A stretch of DNA of 64,000 bases from Rhabditophanes sp. KR3021 (taxonomy: Eukaryota > Nematoda > Chromadorea > Rhabditida > Alloionematidae): contig CAUJLY010000003.1 in assembly GCA_963281155.1 (NCBI GenBank), forward strand, positions 7,068,001 to 7,132,000, written 5' to 3'. The position numbers and the translations under genes were made by a program. The notes beneath the pieces were generated by a model, which was not told the origin of the DNA, ran no database searches, and worked only from the letters and a program-made list of their open reading frames with translations. The stretch's first letter is position 1. Each line of letters opens with the position of its first letter. Positions 48,117 through 62,249 of this stretch are shown piece by piece.

Positions 48117-51097
48117 ATTTAAATAAGTTCCTCAAGGCACATTACATCTTCCATCTAATTTAAAAGCTATATAATAAAACAAAATAATCATACAAATTGA
48201 AATTTGCTTATTACTTATTTACATTTCCCAGATACACTTCGATATGTACATAATAAATTTAATGACCAATTTCGCAAACCTTTCACTCTTTCACACTTTT
48301 TTGTCGAACGTTTTCTTTGCTCTCACTTAAGTATACATGTATATATTAACCAAATAGATTCATTATTATTATCATGTATAAACTATTTTTAAATTCTTTT
48401 TTGAAGGTGACAAGCCCTTCCAAGTAAAAGTAACTTAAATAAAACTTCTTGTCTACATGCCCGTACTTGTTATATAAAAAATTTCAAGGCAATATTATAA
48501 TCAAACGGATGGTTATCATATTAAAGTGTCAATTATTGCTTATCTGATATGCGTCAATTTGGTAGTCTTATTTCATGTTTGCATTTATTAGTATCCTATT
48601 ATGTATTAGCCCTGAAAGAGGTAAAGTGATGCTTATTTGTGAGATTAGAATCTTTCTTTTTGTTTTGTTTTATCCAATAATTTGCCTTTTTAACCATATT
48701 TGGTTTTTTTTGAGCAAAAAAGGTATGTGTGGATGTTAGACGTTTATTGAAGTAGTCATCAAAACAACACGAAATAAATGCTATTACTTGTAACGGTTTT
48801 GCTTATACTTAATTTTATTAAATATAGCATCTAAGTAAATCTAATCACAAAGTATCTGTGTTTTATCTTATGACAGGACAAATGCTTATGTCAAAGGTAA
48901 AATATTATTAGAATGTTAAGTGGTGTGAGCTCGTACAAAAAAGTTTGTCGACGAGGCAAAATACACACATTTTATTATATGATTAAATGACAATAATCAT
49001 CGCTTCGATGTTTTACAATACAACTTCCTCGTTCTTTGTATCAAGAATTGAGGTGGTTGTTCATCAAAATTAATAATTTCACTCTTACCCACTAAATGAT
49101 ATTAACTTTTGTTATTAGGGCCAAGAATATATGATTGATATCGAATTTCAGTACCCATAACACTCCGCTAACTCAAAACTTAACTTACTTATTATTTTTT
49201 AAGATAACAAATTGGAAAGAAAAAAGTATATAATAAATGATATTTATTTGTATTGTCTGTTTAGTACAATAACATTCATCTTGATGTTATAGTTATACAC
49301 ATCATTACACAACTACAACTTTATAAATTGACCTTCTTCTTTTGATTAGCAACAAATCTATATTTCGTTTTAAAGTAGTATCATTTAGATTTCGTTATCA
49401 ATGTGGTACGCGATAATGCATCGTTTAAAGCTCGCAAAGTTTCTAATATTTATATCATTGAACCTCTATTCAAATGATTAACAAAAGGAAGTTCTTTTTA
49501 AGGAATAACCTTTAATAAATATAGATAGAACCTTCTATGTACTCAAATAATTTCCTACTTCCACCCGATTCAAGCCAATTTACCGATATTGTATGTTTAA
49601 GAAACTTTGCAAAGAGTATTTAGTCTCCTGTACAAATCTATCCAAATAAAATACTACAAATGAGTGCATATATTTTCACTATACTAATACTCACCATCAC
49701 ACAATTAGCAAATGTTTTCATTTGGATGATCGTTTATCTACCAAATGCTACCACCAATTCATTTCCTCATATCATTTTAAAAACACATTAAACCCTACCC
49801 AAACATTAATATTCCACATTTGCGCTATTGTTACAATGAATATTACAAACTAACCACTGATTAAATATGAGATTTAAAGAATTTCGTCATATCATGATTC
49901 ATCTGTCAAATTCAATCTATACAAGGTTTCTATATACTCTTCTTTTTTTTGATGTGCCACCATTTTTGACCAATTCCATGTATAGAATGTATGGTGTGGT
50001 TGGATTTCGAGTACCGTTCAAACTACTTTTAAAATAAAATCCGACAACAGTTATCCATTTGTGTCTCTCACAATCCTTCTTACAATGCCACATTCATATA
50101 TTTATGTAGGCATATATTGTTGAAATGTCAGTTAGCTTTGTTGCCTGGGCCAAAAGTCTAACTGGCAATAGTCAATAGTTGTATACACTTCCAGCTTTTA
50201 CCCTTTATTGAGTGTATTTTGTGATGAGTGTTTCTTTAATACAATTATATCCTTAATCAGTTAATAGAGAAGGTCAATAATTTACACCACTGTATTGACA
50301 TCTAAGTCCCATCAAAAGTATGGAATGGTAAAAAATGACTGCCTAAAGCTATTCCGTTCAATGTCTTTACCCTTTTTAATTTAACGGATACAGATGTACC
50401 TAATTTATTTGCTATATAAATAAAACACACCATATCCTATCCATTTACCTTACTTTGTTGACAAAAAATCATTTATTATCGTTCTAAACCGTTCTGCAAA
50501 ATATTTGCGAAATATCATATGAACATATGTTAACATAGGGTATTTTTTAACATGATGACACTAGTTCATTACCAAAAAATGACTAAATAGGGTATATACC
50601 TTCACAAAAATGTGACGAAAAAGGAATTACATTATAAAAAAATAGGCTTGTTGTGAATAACAAAAAGTTAGTTGTTTAAAGAGATTGCGTTAAATTGGAT
50701 TTTGTGTGTATGTGTTGGTACGAGGGAGTAAGGTGTGTCTGAGATTATTTGCTATATCCATGCATTATTTATTTGCCTAACCACGTTAATTTTTTCCAGG
50801 CTTACCGCAGCGTCAAATCAGAAAGTATTTATAAATTAAATTTATATTATTGTCTCTATATATTTTGGCGTAAGAGAAGTAATACAAATTAATTTAATAC
50901 CTACTACTGGTGCATTTAAACAAATATTTTTTGATCTCAAACTGAACAAGTTAACTGGTTCTGGGGTTGGTGTATTTCTTTCAAACTTTTTTCCATATTA
51001 TTACCACTAATATATTCTAATTTGGTAAAGAATTTTGCTTATTAACAAGATCGTTTTATTATCGATATATTTGAACATATTTATACTTTCTTTTGCA
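48117..51097. other. 3-kb non-coding stretch
   Basis: AT-rich throughout with no supported gene, RNA gene or clear repeat. It separates the orphan membrane protein from the SPPL gene, which start in opposite directions, so it must contain both promoters. Confidence 0.45.
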
Positions 51098-52989
51098 ATG
51101 GATTGGAAGCAATTTACAATTCAAGTTACTATCTTTTTGACTATAATCTTAAGGTAAGTCAAGTGATGTTGAGTAATCCATTAATATTTTATTTAGTTCA
51201 TATAAGGTGGATGGCAGGAGAATATTTGATTCATACACCACCAAAAAGACACCTATTTATGAGTCAACATGGGCTTACATGAAAGTTTCTTCTTCCCAAA
51301 AGCCAGGCTTAGAAAAGACTTATTGTGTCAATTATAACCAATTTGCAACAAGACCTCTCCCTCCCACCTTCCTGGCCTCCCCCAAGACATCCTTTTATCA
51401 GATTCCAACAACAATTGTGCCTCTACAAAAGGATGATACTAGCCAGCTCAACCAAACCATAGTAACAGACTTACCTTATTCAAGTCGTTTCCTCAAAATA
51501 AATGAACATGCCTTCGACAGATACGCATCTTCAATCTACATCATCCAAGATGATCCTTCCCACCCACGAGCTCACAACGCAACTTCTAATTTGTATCTTC
51601 CCGAAGAAATGAATGCAGAAAGAAATTCGTACCTGGTCAGACAAAGTTATATTGATGAAATTAAAGAAATGTTCAAAAACACGGATATAAAACTTCAATT
51701 TTTCCGTCCAAATGATTATTACCTGGATGGGGGGGAGTTTTTGTTGAGTGGAATTTCTATTTTTTGTGTTACTTTTGGAAGTTTGCTGGCTGTTTATAAT
51801 TAGTAAGTTTATTAGGTTACGCATATCCATTCACCGCATCAATTATTTCAGCAAGAAAGCCTTAAAGGAAAGCCAAAAATTACCCACAACAATCAAAGAA
51901 AACAAAAGCCTGGGAAGGACTCTCCAACCGACTGATTTAGATTCCGAACAAACAAACCTAAAAGACCCCACCACAACCATCACCAAACCAGAATCCAAAA
52001 TCATCTCAAATGTGGCTTGTGCAGTAGTCATCCTAATCCAGGTCGGGTTGTTGGCCTTTGTTTTGTACATGACTTACAAATTCCGAAACAACGCAGTCAT
52101 CTTTTTCAACATCTTTATTTGCATCATAGGGCCATGTGCTATCTCTGGCCTCACTTACTTGTTGCTTAGTCGCTTTTTTAAGGATCCATGGAACCTTAAT
52201 TGGAATCATATTAAGAAGGGACTTTGTTTGAAATTCGCCCTCTCCGACCAACCCACCCATATAGGGATGTTTGGCTTGGTGGGGTATGGGATTGGGCTGG
52301 TGGTGGGATTGAGTTGGTATTGCATGAGGATGGAAAGTTACGGATATATATTGCTGAATGTTTTGAATGTGGCCACTTCTGTTTACTTGTTGTCCAAGGT
52401 AGAGCCAACCTCATTTAGTGTGTTGTTTGTTTTTGCAACTGTCTTGGTGTTGTATGACTTTTTTATGGTTTTCCTTTCGCCTTATTTGACGGCAGATGGT
52501 TGCTCAATTATGGTTTATGCAGCTACTGGAGGCTCCTGTCCAACTGAACAGCAAAGACGACTGGAAGCTATGGCTGAGTTTAAAGATTTGCCTTCACCAA
52601 CAATTGACTTTACTCCAGTCGAAATAATCCCGATGGTTTTCATAATGCCTAAGATGATGGATTCAATGTCTAGTTGTGCAAATGCCCAAATCGAAAGACA
52701 ATACAAGACAGGCATCCTTGGGCTGGGAGATATCGTCATTCCTGCCCTTTTAATAGCAAATGCCTTCCTCCTGGACAAATTTTTCTTCACAACGAAAAGA
52801 AGATTTTATGGAATTTTAGGGATCGTTGGATATATGGTGGGGATGGTGATAACGCAACTTGTCTTGCAAGCCAGTTCAATGGCACAACCTGCTCTCATTT
52901 ATTTGATCCCATCGGTGTCTCTGTTCATCATGGTGCCCGCTTTAATTATGGGGGAAGGTAAAACTATTCTACATGCCTTTTCTACCTAA
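51098..52989 (+). CDS. Signal-peptide-peptidase-like intramembrane aspartyl protease (SPPL2-type)
   Basis: Exons 51098-51153, 51197-51802 and 51852-52989 (introns 43 and 49 bp) give 599 residues. It starts with a signal peptide (FTIQVTIFLTIILSS). A luminal domain of about 190 residues with NxT/S sites follows, then nine or so membrane spans. The aspartyl protease motifs of the presenilin/SPP superfamily are complete: YD in VLVLYDFFMVF (Asp near residue 422), GxGD in LGLGDIVIPALL (near 513) and QPAL near 566. A long glycosylated N-terminal domain before the membrane core is the SPPL2 layout rather than plain SPP. SPPL2 enzymes cut type II membrane-protein stubs within the membrane of endosomes and lysosomes; the substrate here is unknown. 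AATAAA is at 53087-53092. Confidence 0.93.
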
Positions 52990-54999
52990 TTTCTTTGACA
53001 TAAAACGGGGTGTGATACTTTTTGATTCGAGTAATTAAACAGAATTGCGCATTAGTCTATATATAATATTGTCTCTTGAAAGTATTAATAAAAGTTTTTG
53101 AATATCCTCAACATTTTGTTGTTAGAATTGCCCTTTATGCAGTTGGAATCTTATTTTTTCCTAATTTGGAACTTTTGATGCTAAAAAATGCTAAATCATT
53201 TTATTCAAATACCTGTTTATCTCTTGGAATACCTCTAGAGTTAGAAGATCAGTGCACAAATACATACTTTATATAATTGGGAACAGTTACACCAGGCCAA
53301 TTGCCTTGATTTTGTAAACGTGCATATTTTGCCTTAACCAATTGATTATGATTCGAAGTAGGTACTGAACTTTATAAACACCTACTAAATTACGGTTGGC
53401 TTAGTAAACTTTTTTAGTTTTGCAAATTTTACTCCGCACCTCTACGAATGAACCAACAAATCTTCATTTAATCGGCTGTTTAAGGGATCTAATGGAACGT
53501 TCAATCGTTGCGATATCCTAATAGTTATTATTTAAAAATAACTGTTTCTGACAAGTTATGCCACGATAAAGGTATATTTATATCCAATTTTTCAACTTAT
53601 CGTTAAGCCATCCCAAATCCCTCGCCCAACTCACCCCTCCCCAACATCATGCCCCTATTATGTATGTTCTATTTTAAATCGGGTTACACTTCCTCAAATT
53701 GAGTCTTTCACCCAAAAAGCCAAGAAGGTCTCTTGTTTGGGTTGAAGTTTGTTCCTATATTGTAAAGACAAAATTTAGTTATTTATAAAATAAATTTATC
53801 CCCGCTCCATGGAACGTTAGCCCAGTTAAGAATAACTATATTTATATATCCCTAATATAGTTATATACTACTTATTTGCTTACTAACTCCTTATCCAATC
53901 AACCCATCCACAGTCCAAATGAAAATGTTTTGAAGTAAAAGAATGTAGTAATACTTTAACGTAACGAGGTTCTTATCACAACCAATTTGTGTCTATCAAA
54001 CTCTTTACAGGATTATATATAATTTTAGAGATGACGTATTCTTTGCTATACATCCAAATAATAGACACTATATTTGGCAAAATTGCCCCTCAAAGAAAAA
54101 GTATATCCTTGGGTGGGAGCAAATCAAGCCATCCTAACTTTATCTACATATTAAAGAAAAGTAAATTTGTTAGTTCAAAAATAAACTTCTCCTAATTGTT
54201 TAGTTGCAACATTTAATGACCACATTTGAATCTATTTTTGTTTCTCTCAAATTAACAACCATTCCAAATGAGGAGTTGGGGCAATCAGTTTACAGTAGGA
54301 GGTTTTTAGGCTTTTTATTCACAATACTTACAATTATATCTTGAATCCTTTAAAAGACATCTCCAATCCTTTAAAAGATATCTTCATTACCAGAAAATGG
54401 ATACATCTCCAATGTAAGAAGATCCTTTATAATACGATCCAAAAATACGAGTAAAGTAATCCATTTATAAACCAAATTAAACATCTAATATATAAAAGAC
54501 TTCTGTTTTTAATGTTAATATATATAGTTACACAAAAATATAAGTTTTTTGAAGTTGATAGAAGAAGACAAAAAGGATTGGGATTAGAATATATATATGT
54601 GTGTTGATTTAAACATAAAAAGAGCAATTTTTGGTGGAATCAAAGAAAGATGGGTGACATCATGTTTCAGTGGTAATTTCAAATACAAAAATAATGGTAG
54701 GGAAGGAGAGTATAGAGTTAAATATATATTCAGTTACTTTCTTCAATATTAAAGTGTAACCTTTGTTCAATCCAAAGAATAAGACAAAAAAAAAGATGTT
54801 ATTTAATGGAATGTTTTGTAGAGTAGAGGATCAAAAAGAATTTTCACATACAAAATGAACCGACATCTTTATACATCTACAGGAGGAGGTATGTTTGTTG
54901 GTGGAAGGATGGTACAGGTTACTTTTGTATGGTTACAAAAAACAAAAAATCATAATCAACTTCATTCACATTCAAATATTTTAATAATAGCAGGCCTTC
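52990..54999. other. 2-kb intergenic stretch between convergent genes
   Basis: AT-rich. It contains the SPPL poly(A) signal and a short imperfect duplication near 54340-54385 (CTTTTAAAAGA repeated with an ATC linker). No supported gene. Confidence 0.45.
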
Positions 55000-55721
55000 T
55001 TATTTTTTAACTTCATTTGTAAGGATTTGGAAGAGTTCCTTGTCGGCCAGACATCCATCCACGAATTCTTTCAACGTTAATTCTTTGTCGTTGTTGACGT
55101 CCATCTTTTCGAAGATCATCTTTGCACGTTTGCGGGGTGAATCATCTGCAGACTTGGTCACTTCGGGCCCAAGCATTTCGTAAATTGCCTGAAATGTTAA
55201 TGTAATATAAGAATCAAGTCATTTAAGTTGATGTCAAAGCCAAAAGAATCAAAAGATTACCTCGATAATTTTGATCATCTCCTTCTCATCAATCGTCCCA
55301 TTTCCATCAATATCATACATTCTGAAAGCCCACTCAAGCTTTTGCTCAGGAGTTCCACTACTAGTAACATTGATGGCAAGTAAAAATTCTTTGAAGTCAA
55401 TAAATCCAGAATTGTCTGTATCGAAAGTTCTAAAAACATGTTCACAGAAACCTTCCGCACTGCCTGAGGGAAAGAAGTCCTTGTACACTTTGATGAATTG
55501 CTCCTTGGTTAGGTGGCCTTTAGGACAATCTTGCTGAAATGATAACAATATTAACTTGATTGGTATTCATCTTGCCAACTTTAAGTGTCGTTGATCAATC
55601 CTAAACTTACCACAAATCCTTTGTACCATTCCTTGATCTGCTCCTCTGTAAAGTTGGTATTCTTTTTCAAAAATTCTAAATCCTCTTTGGATAACTTGGG
55701 CTTCGAACCCTTCAGACCCAT
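55000..55721 (-). CDS. Neuronal calcium sensor, recoverin/visinin-like
   Basis: Exons 55611-55721, 55261-55533 and 55000-55188 (introns 77 and 72 bp, all phase 0) give 190 residues, the standard length for this family. Gly2 (MGLKGSKPK) fits an N-myristoylation signal. [13 protein letters not shown] is the family hallmark. EF-hand 1 is degenerate with the typical CPKG sequence. EF2 ([12 protein letters not shown], near 75-86), EF3 ([12 protein letters not shown], near 111-122) and EF4 ([12 protein letters not shown], near 158-169) keep the calcium-coordinating acidic residues. The sequence around HVFRTFD and NQKLEWAF-like positions is closer to visinin/recoverin than to NCS-1 or neurocalcin. 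Such proteins move to membranes on calcium binding and tune receptors or kinases in neurons. Confidence 0.93.
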
Positions 55722-58700
55722 TTGAAGGGAGGTGTACAAATTTGGTCTTAAATCAAATAAAATTAAAATACCATTTCATCATTAATGTATACAAAGCGAC
55801 TCAAAAATCAAATAACAAAATATGTAAACTTCATATCAATAATAAACCAACTAATTGACAAAGAAGGTAAGGTGGATGGTTGTATTTAATGGGCCCATCT
55901 CTTATACAACCTAAAATCAATCCGATTCAAATAAATGTTATGTGTTTGAGGAGGAACCAAATTTTTGGATGATAATATTTATGTGATAACAATTGACAGG
56001 GTTGATATCATTTTTTAATCAAGCACCAATCTTCATATTACCACATACAACAGAAGAAAGGGTGGTGTGGCAAAGACCTGGTGGGAGAATTGTCTAAAGT
56101 TATATGGTAATAAGAGGGTAAATTGGATATGAACCATGTGAGCCAAGTATTATATTTTACTATCAATTTAAATATATGCACAACTATATATACATATGTT
56201 TATATATATATCAACGTCCGGCCAAACCGACACAAAAAACTTTACTACTTCTAATTTAGGGGTCCAAACAGGAGGCCATACTCACACCAAAAAAGAAGAT
56301 ATGATGTATAAATGTAGGGTTTTGTTTAGAGCCTCCATATACACTACAATATACAAGTATATACACACCAAAAAAGAAGAAGAACCTTCTCCCCATATAT
56401 TCATGTGCCATATGTTAAAAGGAAATAGATGATGGTGTTGTGTGGTGTATCTTTTTTCTTCTTATGTTAGTCATCATCACATCGCACCCTTTATCATAAA
56501 GTAACGCAGAGAAAGGAATGCTGTGTATTTGCGCAAAGATTAGGCCTGTCGTGACGCGAGACAACTCCTTGAATGGCACCACAACCAGCCCAGCCAACAA
56601 TAAATATATATATAAAGATATATCTTAACGTATCCAAAGGACTCTTTGCTCTAGGGTACAGCCTCCATTTTAATGTATATCTAATATATACATATAATAA
56701 AAAAAGATATATACATTTGAATGAATGTTTGTAGGGACAACTTTTGTTAAGTGATGATTTGCGGTTGTGGTATGGGGACTTTTAAAGCCACCACCAAAAT
56801 TATATAACAAGTAAAGTTTTGAAGGAGAAAATGTAAAGAAAAGGCACACTTGTTTATTATGGGTGGTGATAAGAGAAGCCAAAAAAAGTAGCAATACATA
56901 TTTTATTCAACTCAATTGGTCTGTCTAAAAAGCACATGGGCATGGGTCTTTTGATGGGATAAATAAATATTGAGGCAAAAAGTTTTGTTTCCTTACTTAT
57001 AGGCGTATCTCAAAATGAGGATGTTTGCCTTGTACCAACCTTTATTTATTAAGTTGTTTGGGTAACTAATTATTATGTGTGTTGGAGACTCTAATTGATT
57101 TGTGCTTCAAAAAACATTTGGTAAACAATAGATGTACCAATTAGCTGTCAATAATTTAGTATATTAGCTGTGGTTGACTATAATTAGAAGGCAATCTTTT
57201 TGGTAAATGGTAATTATTGTTTAGAGATGATATTATGGTGGTGAAAGTTAAATCTTGCAATGAACTTGTATGGTATCTAACATCTTTTCCCATACAAATG
57301 AGTATGTTTTGTATTTGAAAAGTTTTTTTTGACTCGATACATGAAAGAAGCATGTGATATAGAGGCCCCTTAAGAAGAAGAGAAAATGGAATGATAATAG
57401 ACATGACCGTACATGTAAATAAATATAGATGTAGTAGTAATAGGGCGACAGTTCACAAAACAACAAACGACTCACATCATTTCGATTGTGCCTAAAGGAC
57501 TACTACTACGTTTTGTGAACGATTTGTGTGTTGGGATGGTGTGTAAGACAAAAAATAAAATTAAAAACAAGAAAACTCAATATTATTATGCAATCATTTG
57601 GAGTATCTAACAAAAGCCGACAACATCACAAAGACACCAAAAGTACTAATAAAGACACTATAAGTATTTTGTATTAATATATGTTTATGAAATAATACCT
57701 AGAGTTGAGTGTGAGCAGTAGTATTGAATGTCAAATAAATAATAAACGGGTTTTTGAAGCTTGTTCAAATTAGGTGTAATTAGCGTGTTATGCTTGATGG
57801 TTTAGTTATGTGTTTGAAGTTTAGTTGGTGTCAGTTTTAATTAAATCCTTAAATTGATGGATTTTTAGGACACACACCTAAGTTCCGTTTTGTAACTAAT
57901 AAAGTAGGAATACATGTATATGTGTGTGCGTGTATTGAGACCACAATTTATTGTGAAAGTGTGCCCTTTAAAGGAGCACACATTGGAAACGTCTCGATGT
58001 GGTGAGGGGCCTCATTTGTCGGAATGAAGGATGCGTAAAGTAATCAGAAGACACTTTTGCCTATATCATCTATACAAATATAAAATTGTGTAAAGAAGTA
58101 ACCAAATAGATGAATGTCATTGAGAGATTCTGATTACGTCAGTAAAGGATAAAAATAATTTTAATTATTTTTTGATATATCCAAATATAAATTGATGTAG
58201 ATATATGTTCATTACATTATTCATTCACGTCCTCTTACATAATTTGCTGTAATGTCCTAATAAAAGTGTAGCTACAAGATGACGATTAAATGGTGGAGAA
58301 TAAAAAGTTTGAGCCATCGTAAAAAAGATGGTTCTTTAAATAGAAAATTGATAACAATATAATAAAAGATGTCATATTTAGGTTTTTTGATGTGTGGTGC
58401 TTCTCCCACATAAAAGCATCAAAATCCTTGACAACTGATAATAGGCAATTACAGGGAGTTGTGAAGATTTGTTAAAATAGACAAACAAGATATTATCAAT
58501 CAAAAAAAAGCTTATGACAAACAATAAAAGAAGAAAAATAAGTTCATTCCCAGACGACTTAAGTTCATCATCATATCTCCTAAATAAAGAGCCATCAATA
58601 ACTAAATACACATCTAAAAATCTTTTGCAAAAAGACATTTTCACCCTGGAACCTTATCATCAAAACTCTTTTATACATTCTGAATTAAAGTTAACGCCAA

Positions 58701-61700
58701 AATAAGTAATACTAGAAGAAATATAAATTTTTGTTTCGATGTGGTGCCGTCACTCTCAACAAAATTTAATGTCTTTTATCATCACCATCAAATTGATATT
58801 ATATATGACAAGTTTATTTGTTAAAACCCATGGCTTTTTGGGTGAAATTGAGTTGGTTTGGGCAGGGTGGGGATTTTTTGTTTGAAGTTACAGGAAAACA
58901 AGTTTATGGAGGGGGGTGGGAGTTAGGTTTGGATGTTTGTTTGTTGGCGAGACTAATAATGGTGGGGAAGGAAGGAGTTTTGGGGTAGTTGAAGGGAGAA
59001 CTTCTTTTGGTAGTTGAAAAATGATTTTTTTGATGGTTATAAAAGGACTTGTTAATAGTTTTTTAACTTGTTGTGTTGTAACCATTATATATGTATATTT
59101 ATGATAACTAAAACAAAAAGTTACACTATAGTATGAATATTCGAAAGATAGCTATACAAAGGGTCGTTGCCTTTAAACTTTCATCATTTTATCTGAAAAA
59201 GGATAAATAATATTTGCATCCTTACCATAAATTATCAAACTTTAAAAAGTCTTCATACATAAAGGATGAGCAGATAAGGGATACAAGGAATGGGAAAGCC
59301 TCTGAAAGGGTCCCCGAAATTGATGTAATAATAATAAATTAACAAGTCCATATCAAAAACTGTAAGTAATAGGTTGTTGATAAAATTTTTTGATGCATAA
59401 AATATGGTGATGATATTGAATCAACTTTTTTTGATGGTATCATTAATAAATATGGGAAGGAATTGTGTGAGGCCAAACTACAATCTTTATGTCATCAGAA
59501 TTTTCGATCAGTTCCTTGTTGGATTAGTAATTGAAAGGGTGAAGGTATGGTGGATATATATGTAGCACATAATTTGGTTATAATTTCGAAAAAAAGAAAG
59601 GCACAATCTATCTGTATCAAATTTTTACTTCCAAAAAAAGGCTGTGAAACAGGACAATTGCTTTTTTAAAGTTATGTGCAAATTGGTAGTGGCAAAAGTA
59701 AATAAATTACATCATCCAAAAAATGGTGAAGAAAATATTGTGAAAAGTTAAATAAGTTTTGTCTATTTTAGGACACAAAATATGTTACATCATTTAGCGT
59801 GATGAAGATCTTTTATGAGAATACAAGTGCAAGATGAATGAATAAATGAATGAAAAGATAAAACGTCAAGTATATATCTATAAAAATTGAATCTCCGTCC
59901 TATGGGTTGTTGAAGGAAAAAGTCGTAGCCAATTAGTGATGTAATAAAAGAAATAAGTATTTAAATAGAAAATAAAAGTAATAAAGTGAGAAAGTATGAG
60001 GTTTTGTGATAAGATAAGATGTGTAATAATAATAGATGTATTAAGCATGATGCAAGGTGGGGTGGATATATTTGTGTGTGTATTTGTTACATTCACATGC
60101 TTTTTCTCTAGCTATTCAGTAGATGCAATTAGGCGAATCTTTTGGAGAAAGAAGAAGCAATGGCCACACATTTAATGGCGTCTTTTGATGAATGTGAAGT
60201 GGACCGTGATCTGTGGCAAATATGATGAATAAACAAGAAGAAAAAGAGATTCTTTGGCATATAATATGTCAAAATAAAATAAAATTTAATGGATTGGAGA
60301 AGAGAGATTGCGTTGTAAATACTAAATACAAACTACAAAATGTATTTGTATGTTTGTAAATTTGTAAAATATAAACTTGTGTTGGGGGTTAAAATTAGAA
60401 CTTTTATACAAAACAAGCTTTTTCCACTACCTACATTAATTATGTCACCACAAAAAATAAAGACTAAAATGACGTCAAAGTTCAGGAAGCTCTCTAAGAA
60501 GCAGTTCCACACATTATATTGGTATCAAAAATGTGTGTCGTCGTTTTAATTCTAAAGCATATAATACATCTCAATAGAATATATTTGCTGGAAACGCTGT
60601 TAGTTTCAGTCATAGTAATAGAACAGTTCTGCTCTATAAAAGACAACACTCAAATAAATTAATAAATTGTATCACACCAATATCTTAACAATAAAAAAAG
60701 AACCACATATTTTATCCATAAATCGACGCACCAACACCAAAAGTATATGCTAACAATATGTGCGCGTATACGTGATAACAAAAATTTATAGCCTTAACCA
60801 CATGTGATTTGGTAAAAATTAAGTGACAAATATATGAGGCTATAAAAAGTCGGGTAGTCGACAAGATATGTGTATATATATATTTGATGGTAATAACTTT
60901 TTTCATTCGTTTTTCCCTAACTTTTGAAGTGACTTTTTGTATTAAGTTGGGGGACAATTATTGAAAAATAAAGTATCTTTAAAAGGTGAATATAAAATTT
61001 AATAGGCAATAATTATAAATCGCAAAAGGAAATAGCTGTTATTTTTTCGTATGCTATAAAGAATTTTAATTCGTTTCTTATCGTATGAGATCAAACAAAT
61101 TGATAGTTTGGAAGGTGTAAAGTTGTCTCTCTAATTAAATTAGGTACAAAAAAGATAGATAAGGTAGATAGTAAAATTGTGCGGTAGAGTAAATGGTAAA
61201 TATTTGATATGCAAAAGCTTAATGAAAAGGGTTATTAACTTTTTGTTAACAAAAGTTATTCGCTTTTTTAATAACTTCGAGCCATTACCACAATTAGGGG
61301 ATAATAAAAAATATTGGTAAAAGCTAAAATAACATGATTACATGGAATAAATCATTGTTGTCTGCATGGCACCTCCCAGCTACATACCCAACTTCCTGTG
61401 GCAAGAGCAATCTTTTTTATTATCAAAGTTTGTTATGTCAAAATAAATATCAAAAAAGTTTGTGGGCAAAAGTTTTTAGCGGTTATTTGTTGAAGTGTTT
61501 GTTTGGGGTTGACTGAATGGTGATTGTTAAAATGTGTGTATGTGAAAAATATATTGTGCATATAAAAGCATGCATGAGTAAAACAGAGAGTCAAAGAAGG
61601 ATGCAGGTTTGGGAATAAAAAAGTTTTTATCCAATATTCAACAACATTATAAAAGCGATGGTAATGTGAACATGATGCATTAATCATTGCAAAACTCAAG

Positions 61701-62249
61701 ATTAATAATTGGCAAGCACCACATTAATGGCTGCATACATTAACAATCTCATTGTTTTCCAAGAAACGATGCAATAAAACTTAGTAATGTTTTATTGTTG
61801 ATTTTATTATTATTTTGTTGTATAGAAAAATGAGTCAGATCAACGAAATGCAAGCAGCATGTTTTGTAATGGTATGAGTGTTATTTTGACAAGACAAATG
61901 TTTTGATAAACTCGGGAATATGATTCAACAGTAGATTAAGCAGCTTGGCTTTGTTTAAGAAGACGGCGTTGACGATATTTTATCAGCCTTATAAATTGGC
62001 GAGGATAACTTTTTAAATCCTAAACCCTGTTGATTAGTAGCTTTGAAAGCACTTATCCACAATCGAAATATAGTTACGTACAATTTAAGAGTTATGGAAT
62101 TTTACAAGCTAAGATTTTATTCACATAAGTACAAACAACAATTTAATATCCTGTCTTTGGTGGCACAATTTTATATTCGTCTGTTTTTGTGTTGGTTCTT
62201 GGGGGGCATGGACAATAACCTAAAATGATTAGTATATAAAAGCTTATCT
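55722..62249. other. 6.5-kb gene-free AT-rich tract
   Basis: No convincing protein, RNA gene or transposon was found. Open frames of 60-90 codons occur on both strands but are low-complexity and lack exon-like junctions. A 17-bp direct repeat CACACCAAAAAAGAAGA occurs at 56283-56299 and 56364-56380. The part just above 55721 should hold the promoter of the calcium sensor. An AATAAA on the minus strand at 62116-62121 may serve the collagen gene. Confidence 0.45.

Noticed and set aside
53076..53276. 66-codon plus-strand frame after the SPPL gene
   Set aside because: It overlaps the SPPL poly(A) signal region and has no recognised features.
56283..56380. 17-bp direct repeat CACACCAAAAAAGAAGA
   Set aside because: Only two copies in purine-rich, low-complexity sequence. 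Not flanking any element.
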